A DNA stretch of 12,199 nucleotides from JAYOFM01 sp038117225 (lineage in GTDB: Bacteria; Pseudomonadota; Alphaproteobacteria; Rhodospirillales; Casp-alpha2), in NCBI GenBank assembly GCA_038117225.1, contig JAYOFM010000110.1, positions 1-12,199 of the forward strand, read 5' to 3'. Position 1 is the first letter of the stretch, and each line of letters begins with the position of its first letter. Below, piece after piece: positions 7,090 through 12,199 of the stretch. The notes under the pieces were generated by a model, which made no database searches, had not been told where the DNA came from, and was given only the letters and a program-made list of their open reading frames with translations. The position numbers and the translations under genes were made by a program.

Positions 7090-7727
7090 TCAGGTGACGA
7101 GCGTAAAATTGCCAACTTCCCAGTCGTAGGATGATAGTTCTGCCGTGGCGATATCCACGTACCACCCATGCAACCGTAAATCGCCGGATTCCACACGCTC
7201 GCGGACCCACGGGAAGGTCGTCAGGTTTTCCAATGACACCAGCACCGCATGTCGTTCGCAGGCTCGCGTGCGGGCGGCATCGTCGGCGTTTGGCATTGTC
7301 GCCAGGACACGCCGATAGGCGGCCGCAAGCATCGATACCCATGACGGTAGAAATGTGTAGGTGTCGTCGTCGGTGTCGGCGTTCATCATCGCCTTTATGC
7401 CACCACAGTGGGCATGGCCAAGCACCACGAGATGCTGCACGCCGAGACCGAGAACGGCGAATTCCAATGCGGCGCTGGTGCCATGGAAAGTACNNNNNNN
7501 NNNATCGGCGGCACCAAGTTGGCGACATTGCGAATGACGAATAAATCTCCTGGGTCGGCGTGAAAAAGGATTGCTGGATCAACCCGCGAATCGGAACAGG
7601 CAACGACAGCAACCTGCGGCCGCTGGCCTTTGGCAACAAGTTCCTCAATCAATGGCCGGCTCGTTTGGAATTCGCCGTCACGGAACTGGCGATAACCATT
7701 GAGCAATTTGTCGACACCATCCGTCAT
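7090..7727 (-). CDS. Beta-class carbonic anhydrase (interrupted by an assembly gap)
   Basis: Zinc enzyme interconverting CO2 and bicarbonate. The upstream part (7504-7727, 74 codons plus 2 bases) carries VVACSDSRVDP with zinc ligand C44 and the D46/R48 dyad, then DLFVIRNVANLVPP. The downstream part (7090-7493) resumes at FHGTSAALEFAV and carries LGHAHCGG with the zinc-ligand His and Cys, then ends SSYDWEVGNFTLVT. Ten N lie between. The two parts are in different frames if the gap is taken as 10 bases but join in frame if it is 11, giving about 212 residues, normal for the family. This is therefore most likely an intact gene in the organism. The ATG at 7727 has an AGGAGA ribosome site 6 bases upstream and overlaps the hydrolase stop as ATGA, so translation is probably coupled. 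Confidence 0.93.
7494..7503. other. Assembly gap (10 N)
   Basis: Ten undetermined bases inside the carbonic anhydrase gene. Frame and family alignment argue that the true length is not 10. Eleven fits best. Confidence 1.
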
Positions 7728-8506
7728 ACGAGTTCTCCTAACAACCGATCCAGGGTTCGGCACAACCGGTCCAGGTCTTGGGGCTCGGACAGGCGGTGAC
7801 CCGCGGATTTAACGATTTGAACCTCGACATCGCCACTTCGCAGACGTTCCATGATACGCAAGCTGGTCTCCCACGGCACGTCCTCGTCGACCTGACCGTG
7901 GATGAGACGTACCGGAATGTCGAGCGCCATTTGGCTTCGCAAAAGGAGATTGTTGCGACCCTCGTCGAGGAAACGCTGTTCAATGCGATAAGGCGCTTCG
8001 TCATCATAACAATTGGGAATTTCACAGTAGCCGTCGCGTGCCAGGGCCTGGCGTTGCTCCGCTGTCAGACGTGCCGGGATCAAGTCTTCGGTGAAATCCG
8101 GCGCGGCGGCGAGGCCAATCAGGCCCGCCACCCGATGCGGTCTCGCCAAAGCCGCCAGCAACATGATCCAACCGCCCATGGATGACCCGACTAGAACCTG
8201 CGGGCCGTCGGTCAGGGAATCGAGCACGAACACCGCATCATCAGCCCAGCGGCCAATGGTGCCATCCTCGAACCGACCCGACGATTGTCCGTGTCCCTGA
8301 TAGTCGAAGCGCAGGAACGCTTGGCCCCGGTCACGGCAATGGGCCTCCAGCGCCAGCGCCTTGCCACCGGTCATGTCGGACTTGAACCCGGTCAAAAACA
8401 CCACGCCTGGTCCCGCGCCGGCTAGGGCGTGGTAGGCGATGGTCGAGCCGTCATCACGGGTTAGGAATGAAGGTTCAGCGTGGCTTTCTTCGCCTTGTTG
8501 AAGCAT
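7724..8506 (-). CDS. Alpha/beta hydrolase, ABHD10-like serine esterase/thioesterase
   Basis: 260-residue serine hydrolase. Residues 13-30 (FLTRDDGSTIAYHALAGA) open the fold. FDYQGHGQSSG (68-77) matches the family, VGSSMGGW carries the nucleophile S109, the acid is probably D207 in LIHGQVDEDVPW, and the base is H237 in KSAGHRLSEP. FKSDMTGGKALALE, the RFDYQGHG context and DGPQVLVGSSMGGWIML closely resemble mitochondrial ABHD10, known as a protein depalmitoylase and acyl-glucuronide esterase. That substrate assignment for this bacterial protein is inference. There is no signal peptide, so it is cytoplasmic. The ATG at 8506 starts shortly before the first strand; in-frame ATGs at 8539 and 8572 would run into the divergent GT4 gene. 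Its TGA overlaps the carbonic anhydrase ATG. Confidence 0.88.
   Translation of the reverse strand: MLQQGEESHAEPSFLTRDDGSTIAYHALAGAGPGVVFLTGFKSDMTGGKALALEAHCRDRGQAFLRFDYQGHGQSSGRFEDGTIGRWADDAVFVLDSLTDGPQVLVGSSMGGWIMLLAALARPHRVAGLIGLAAAPDFTEDLIPARLTAEQRQALARDGYCEIPNCYDDEAPYRIEQRFLDEGRNNLLLRSQMALDIPVRLIHGQVDEDVPWETSLRIMERLRSGDVEVQIVKSAGHRLSEPQDLDRLCRTLDRLLGELV
7734..7739 (-). promoter_or_regulatory. Shine-Dalgarno site of the carbonic anhydrase gene
   Basis: AGGAGA on the minus strand lies within the last codons of the hydrolase gene, 6 bases before the ATG at 7727. It fixes that start and supports translational coupling across the ATGA overlap. Confidence 0.75.
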
Positions 8507-8521
8507 GCTACCGTCTCGCCA

Positions 8522-9745
8522 ATGAACGCGGACACGGACCATATCACCCACCCGGGGGCACCGGAAGAGCAAGACCGGGCGGCGTCCGTGATTGCCGATC
8601 GCTTCGCGACCGTTTTACAGGTCGTGCCAGCGCTGGGTGGCAGCGGCGGCGTCGAGCGCGGCACCATCGAAATTGCCTCGGCAGTGACCGCCGCTGGCGG
8701 GCGGGCCATCGTTGCCTCGGCCGGCGGGGCACTGGCGTATGAATTGTCCCGCCACGGCGCGGAACACGTGGAACTGCCAGTCCATTCGAAAAACCCGGTG
8801 GTCATGTGGAAGAACATCGGTCGGCTTGCCAAGCTGATTCGCGACGAACGCGTCGATATTGTCCACGCCCGGTCGCGGGCGCCGGCATGGAGCGCGCTGC
8901 AGGCCGCCAAAACCTGCAACGTGCCGTTCGTCACCACCTTCCACGGAACCTATTCACGCGGCAACTGGATCAAGCGCGCCTACAATGGGGTCATGACCAA
9001 GGGCGAGCGGGTGATCTGTATCTCTGATTTCATCGCTGGGCACGTACGTCGCTATTACGGCGTGCCGATCGACAAAATTCGGGTCATTCATCGCGGTGTC
9101 GACCTGATGCGCTTCGATCAGGCGAACATTTCCGCCGAACGAGTCATCACGCTGGCCAACGAGTGGCGCATCACCGACGGTCGGCCGGTGGTCATGCTAC
9201 CGGGCCGTTTGACCCGCTGGAAAGGCCAGACGGTCTTCATCGAAGCCATCGCCATGCTGGCGCGCAAGGACATCGTCTGCCTGCTGGTCGGCAGCGACCA
9301 GGGCCGCCAAGACTATCGCGCGGAGCTTGAAGCCAGTGTCATTCGCCATGGACTTGGCGACGTGGTGCGCATCGTCGACCACTGCAACGATATGCCGGCC
9401 GCCTACATGCTGACCGACGTCATGGTCTCCGCGTCAACCGACCCGGAAGCCTTCGGCCGCGTCATCGCCGAGGCACAGGCGCTCGGCCGCCCGGTGATCG
9501 CCAGCGACCACGGCGGCGCCAAGGAAACCATCATCGAAAACCAGACCGGTTGGCTGGTTCCGCCCGGTGACGCTACGGCGCTGGCGGCCACGATCGACCG
9601 CGTACTCTCGCTCAGCGCCGACGAACGGGACAAGCTGTCGAAACGCGCCATCGCCCAAGTGCGCGAAAATTTCTCCAAGGACGACATGTGTCGCAAGACC
9701 CTCGACGTCTACAACGAAATTCTCGCGGCGCGGACAGGGGCCTGA
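8522..9745 (+). CDS. GT4-family (GT-B fold) glycosyltransferase
   Basis: 407-residue glycosyltransferase that probably adds a sugar from a nucleotide donor to LPS or another envelope glycan on the cytoplasmic face of the membrane. The N-terminal acceptor domain begins FATVLQVVPALGGSGGVERG, with the glycine loop of group-1 transferases, and includes VDIVHARSRAPAWSAL and FVTTFHGTY. The donor domain has MLPGRLTRWKGQ (225-236) and PEAFGRVIAEAQALGRPVIA, the EX7E motif (E309, E317), followed by DHGGAKE and TGWLVPPGD. There is no membrane segment. The ATG at 8522 has no good ribosome site; an in-frame GTG at 8480 is preceded by AAGG 6 bases away but would overlap the divergent hydrolase start. The sugar and acceptor cannot be assigned. 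It is followed 6 bases later by the GT9 gene. Confidence 0.92.
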   Translation: MNADTDHITHPGAPEEQDRAASVIADRFATVLQVVPALGGSGGVERGTIEIASAVTAAGGRAIVASAGGALAYELSRHGAEHVELPVHSKNPVVMWKNIGRLAKLIRDERVDIVHARSRAPAWSALQAAKTCNVPFVTTFHGTYSRGNWIKRAYNGVMTKGERVICISDFIAGHVRRYYGVPIDKIRVIHRGVDLMRFDQANISAERVITLANEWRITDGRPVVMLPGRLTRWKGQTVFIEAIAMLARKDIVCLLVGSDQGRQDYRAELEASVIRHGLGDVVRIVDHCNDMPAAYMLTDVMVSASTDPEAFGRVIAEAQALGRPVIASDHGGAKETIIENQTGWLVPPGDATALAATIDRVLSLSADERDKLSKRAIAQVRENFSKDDMCRKTLDVYNEILAARTGA

Positions 9746-9747
9746 TC

Positions 9748-9763
9748 CCCCGTGGCCACGGGG
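9748..9763. repeat. Perfect 16-bp palindrome over the GT9 start codon
   Basis: CCCCGTGGCCACGGGG is perfectly self-complementary and contains the GTG start at 9752. As RNA it can fold to a 6-bp stem with a GGCC loop. It overlaps a second possible stem, GGGG 9737-9740 with CCCC 9747-9750, that would bury the upstream ribosome site. Confidence 0.6.
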
Positions 9764-10708
9764 CGGCGCATTCTGGTGATCAAGCTCGGTGCCTTGGGTG
9801 ATTTCGTGCAAGCGTTGGCACCGTTCGCCGCGATCCGCGACCATCATCCGAATGATCAACTAACCCTCATGACGACGGCGCCGTTCCAATCGCTGGCCGA
9901 GGCCTGCGGCCTGTTCGATGCTGTTTGGTTGGATGAACGGCCACGTTGGACGCAGCCGCTGCGCTGGCTGGCGCTGGCAAAACGATTGCGCTCGGGTGGC
10001 TTCGATCGTGTCTATGACCTGCAGACTTCGGCTCGTAGTTCCCGTTATTTCCGACTGTTCGGAGCGGCGGGCCGGCCGGAATGGTCGGGCATCGCCGCCG
10101 GTTGCTCGCACCCACACGCCAATCCCCGACGTGACGCCCTGCACACCCGCGAACGCCAGGCGGAACAGCTTTCCATCGCCGGTATCGTCACCGTGCCGCC
10201 GCCGAACCTGGAATGGCTAGATACCGATATCGGCATATTCGAATTGCCGATGCCTTACGCCCTGCTTGCCCCGGGCGGAGCCGCCCACCGCCCGGACAAA
10301 CGCTGGCCGGCGGCGCGATTCGGTGACCTGGCGGCCCATTTGACGCGAGCTGGTATCACACCGGTATTCATCGGCGCCGACGCCGACGCAACGGCGGTGA
10401 ACGCCGCCATGACCGTTCATGGTGCCGCGATCAACCTGATGGGGCGGACGTCGCTACTGCAAATTGCTGGTTTGGCGCGCCGCGCCGCCGTTGCCGTCGG
10501 CAACGACACGGGACCGATGCACATTGCCGCGGTCGTGGGAGCACCATCGGTGGTGTTATATTCCCACGCTTCGGACCCGGCGCTATGTGCCCAACGAGGT
10601 GAACGGGTCGCGATCCTGAGACGACTGAGTCTCGATGATCTGTCACTCGACGACGTACAGCAGGCTTGCGACGAGATGATGGCTGCGCCAGATGCCGGGC
10701 TGGCTTGA
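9752..10708 (+). CDS. GT9-family glycosyltransferase (ADP-heptose:LPS heptosyltransferase-like)
   Basis: 318-residue GT-B transferase resembling WaaC/WaaF/WaaQ, which build the heptose region of the LPS inner core. ILVIKLGALGDFVQALA (7-23) contains the conserved Asp (D17) of the active site. PGGAAHRPDKRWP (174-186) is the phosphate-binding segment with K183, and VAVGNDTGPMHIAA (247-260) is the ADP-heptose-binding signature with D252. The protein is somewhat shorter than E. coli WaaF (348). The start is the GTG at 9752, 6 bases after the GT4 stop, with AGGGG 11 bases upstream inside the GT4 gene. Co-transcription with GT4 is almost certain, and the pair probably acts in the same glycan pathway. 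Whether the donor is truly ADP-heptose cannot be read from sequence, since some members use other sugars. Confidence 0.92.
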   Translation: MATGRRILVIKLGALGDFVQALAPFAAIRDHHPNDQLTLMTTAPFQSLAEACGLFDAVWLDERPRWTQPLRWLALAKRLRSGGFDRVYDLQTSARSSRYFRLFGAAGRPEWSGIAAGCSHPHANPRRDALHTRERQAEQLSIAGIVTVPPPNLEWLDTDIGIFELPMPYALLAPGGAAHRPDKRWPAARFGDLAAHLTRAGITPVFIGADADATAVNAAMTVHGAAINLMGRTSLLQIAGLARRAAVAVGNDTGPMHIAAVVGAPSVVLYSHASDPALCAQRGERVAILRRLSLDDLSLDDVQQACDEMMAAPDAGLA

Positions 10709-10732
10709 CAGGGGCGCCGTTCGGCCTACATT
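10705..10732 (+). promoter_or_regulatory. Probable sigma70-type promoter of thrS
   Basis: A perfect TTGACA -35 (10705-10710) and TACATT -10 (10727-10732, 4 of 6 consensus bases) are 16 bases apart. The -35 overlaps the stop codon of the GT9 gene. Transcription would begin near 10739, giving a thrS leader of about 70 bases. Confidence 0.55.
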
Positions 10733-10744
10733 CCGCCGGCAATC

Positions 10745-10781
10745 CGGGCGTTGCCCGCCCAAAATGACGGTTCGCGCCGTC
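10745..10781 (+). promoter_or_regulatory. Two small hairpins in the thrS leader
   Basis: GGGCG (10746-10750) pairs with CGCCC (10756-10760), or alternatively CGGGC (10745-10749) with GCCCG (10753-10757). Downstream, GACGG (10766-10770) pairs with CCGTC (10777-10781), extendable by one U-G pair. No U-tract follows, so they are not terminators. They could be targets for feedback control of thrS translation, as known for E. coli thrS, but no sequence match to that operator was established. Confidence 0.3.
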
Positions 10782-10791
10782 GATTAGTGCC

Positions 10792-10797
10792 GAGGAG
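10792..10797 (+). promoter_or_regulatory. Shine-Dalgarno site of thrS
   Basis: GAGGAG, 9 bases before the GTG at 10807. It decides for this non-ATG start. Confidence 0.75.
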
Positions 10798-10806
10798 CTT
10801 CTAACC

Positions 10807-12199
10807 GTGGTCGCCATCACCCTGCCGGACGGCAGCAAACGCCAATTCGACGGCGCCGTGACCGGCGCCGAGATCGCCGCCGACATCGGCCCGGGACTGG
10901 CCAAGGCGGCGCTCGCCGTGCGCGTCGATGACTCCCTGCGCGACCTGTCCGAAGTGATTGAGAATGACGCCACCGTCGCCATCGTTACGGCCAAGGACGA
11001 CGATGGCATCGATCTGATCCGCCACGATTGTGCTCACGTGCTGGCCGAGGCGGTGCAGGAGCTTTATCCGGGCACCCAAGTGACCATCGGCCCGACGATC
11101 GAGAATGGCTTCTATTACGATTTCGCCCGTGATGACCCGTTCACGCTGGAAGATCTGGAGAAGATCGAGGCGCGGATGCACGACATCGTTGATCGCGATG
11201 CGCCTTTCATCCGTCAAGTTTGGGACCGCCAGGACGCCATTCGGTTTTTCGAGGATAAGGGCGAAAAATATAAGGCGCAGCTCATCCGCGATCTGCCGAA
11301 GGACGAGCCCATCTCGATTTATACGCAAGGCGAGTGGACCGACCTTTGCCGTGGGCCGCACATGCCGTCGATCGGCCGTGTCGGTCACGCCTTCAAGCTG
11401 ACAAAGGTTTCCGGCGCCTACTGGCGCGGCGATTCGAAGAACGAGATGCTACAGCGGGTTTATGGAACCTGCTGGCCGACGGAAAAGCAGCTCAAGGCCT
11501 ACCTACACATGCTGGAGGAGGCCGAGAAGCGAGACCACCGACGCCTTGGTCGCGAAATGGACCTATTCCATCTGCAGGAGGAAGCGGCGGGCGCCGCGTT
11601 CTGGCACCCCAAGGGCTGGACGCTTTACCGCACCATTCAGGACTACATGCGAAAGCGCTTGGAAGAAGGCGGCTACGTCGAGGTCAACACGCCGCAACTG
11701 GTCGATCGATCACTCTGGGAAGCCTCCGGCCATTGGGAAAAATTTCGCGAAAATATGTTCATCGCCGAATCCGAGGACCGCTTTCTCGCCATCAAGCCGA
11801 TGAACTGCCCGTGTCATGTGCAAATCTTCAAGCAGGGCACGACGAGTTATCGCGATTTGCCGCTGCGCATGGCCGAGTTCGGATCGTGCCACCGCAACGA
11901 GCCGTCCGGCGCCTTGCACGGATTGATGCGCGTCCGCGCCTTCGTTCAGGACGACGCGCACATCTTCTGCACAGAGGATCAGATCGAGGACGAGACGAAG
12001 GTTTTCATCGACCTGTTGGCCTCCATCTATCGCGATCTCGGGTTCGATGACTTCGTCGTCAAGTTTTCCGATCGCCCGCCCGTTCGTGCCGGTTCCGATG
12101 AGGTTTGGGACAAGGCGGAAAAAGCCCTGATGGACGCCACCAAGGCGGCCGGCGTCGAGGTCATCATGAACCCTGGCGAAGGGGCGTTCTACGGACCGA
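10807..12199 (+). CDS. thrS: Threonyl-tRNA synthetase (3' end beyond the window)
   Basis: Charges tRNA-Thr with threonine in the cytoplasm. The first 464 codons are present of about 640 usual. The N-terminal TGS domain (1 to about 62) begins VVAITLPDGSKRQFDG. The editing domain that removes mis-attached serine has RHDCAHVLAEAV (H73, H77) and DLCRGPHMPS (C181). The class II catalytic core begins about 245; motif 2 is in FGSCHRNEPSGALHGLMRVR, and the zinc ligands C334 (MNCPCHVQIF) and H385 (FVQDDAHIFC) fall at the same numbers as in E. coli. A second cysteine, C336, stands where E. coli has glycine. The third zinc ligand, motif 3 and the anticodon-binding domain lie beyond the edge. It starts at GTG, preceded by GAGGAG, a promoter-like element and a short hairpin leader, so it is probably transcribed separately from the glycosyltransferases. 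Confidence 0.97.
   Translation, partial: MVAITLPDGSKRQFDGAVTGAEIAADIGPGLAKAALAVRVDDSLRDLSEVIENDATVAIVTAKDDDGIDLIRHDCAHVLAEAVQELYPGTQVTIGPTIENGFYYDFARDDPFTLEDLEKIEARMHDIVDRDAPFIRQVWDRQDAIRFFEDKGEKYKAQLIRDLPKDEPISIYTQGEWTDLCRGPHMPSIGRVGHAFKLTKVSGAYWRGDSKNEMLQRVYGTCWPTEKQLKAYLHMLEEAEKRDHRRLGREMDLFHLQEEAAGAAFWHPKGWTLYRTIQDYMRKRLEEGGYVEVNTPQLVDRSLWEASGHWEKFRENMFIAESEDRFLAIKPMNCPCHVQIFKQGTTSYRDLPLRMAEFGSCHRNEPSGALHGLMRVRAFVQDDAHIFCTEDQIEDETKVFIDLLASIYRDLGFDDFVVKFSDRPPVRAGSDEVWDKAEKALMDATKAAGVEVIMNPGEGAFYGP

Noticed and set aside
7395..7493. Apparent frameshifted C-terminus of the carbonic anhydrase read straight through the N run
   Set aside because: The family sequence resumes in another frame directly after the gap, so the apparent frameshift comes from an incorrect gap length and not a mutation.
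11334..12050. 238-codon plus-strand open frame inside thrS
   Set aside because: It is out of frame with thrS, whose editing and zinc motifs are continuous through this region. The arginine-rich translation is typical of a shadow frame.
1..12199. CRISPR arrays, tRNA/rRNA genes, transposases, prophage or defence genes
   Set aside because: None seen. All long frames are accounted for by chromosomal metabolic and housekeeping genes, and no direct-repeat array was noticed by eye.

Overview
The window looks like chromosomal housekeeping DNA of a GC-rich alphaproteobacterium, probably of the Rhodospirillales type. This rests on GC-rich wobble positions, the character of the PolA, MsrP/MsrQ and ThrS proteins, an LPS-type glycosyltransferase pair, and very tight gene packing. 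A run of 10 N at 7494-7503 marks it as a scaffolded draft or metagenome assembly. I see no mobile element, CRISPR array, tRNA or rRNA, and no compositional break that suggests recent transfer.

Layout, left to right. (1) polA (+), a complete three-domain DNA polymerase I. (2) Convergent to it and sharing the CTAG of its stop codon, the msrP-msrQ operon (-): a Tat-exported molybdopterin methionine-sulfoxide reductase and its heme-binding membrane partner. (3) Divergent from msrP, a glutathione S-transferase-family gene (+). (4) A secreted TPR protein (-), convergent with the GST. (5) Divergent from the TPR gene, an atypical NAD(P)-binding SDR/epimerase (+). (6) A two-gene leftward operon (-): an ABHD10-like alpha/beta hydrolase whose stop overlaps (ATGA) the start of a beta-carbonic anhydrase; the latter is interrupted by the N gap. 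(7) Starting only about 15 bases from the hydrolase start, a rightward pair: a GT4 glycosyltransferase and a GT9 heptosyltransferase-like protein, 6 bases apart. (8) thrS (+), with its own promoter-like sequence and short structured leader, cut by the right edge.

Functional themes are DNA replication and repair (polA), repair of oxidised periplasmic proteins (msrPQ), detoxification or redox (GST), envelope glycan synthesis (GT4/GT9), CO2/bicarbonate interconversion (carbonic anhydrase) and tRNA charging (thrS). No intergenic stretch exceeds about 200 bases. I do not see a convincing new multi-gene system. The points most worth a second look are the hydrolase-carbonic anhydrase coupling, the overlapping palindromes at the GT4/GT9 junction, the mis-sized assembly gap inside the carbonic anhydrase, and the secreted two-cysteine TPR protein lying between the GST and SDR genes.
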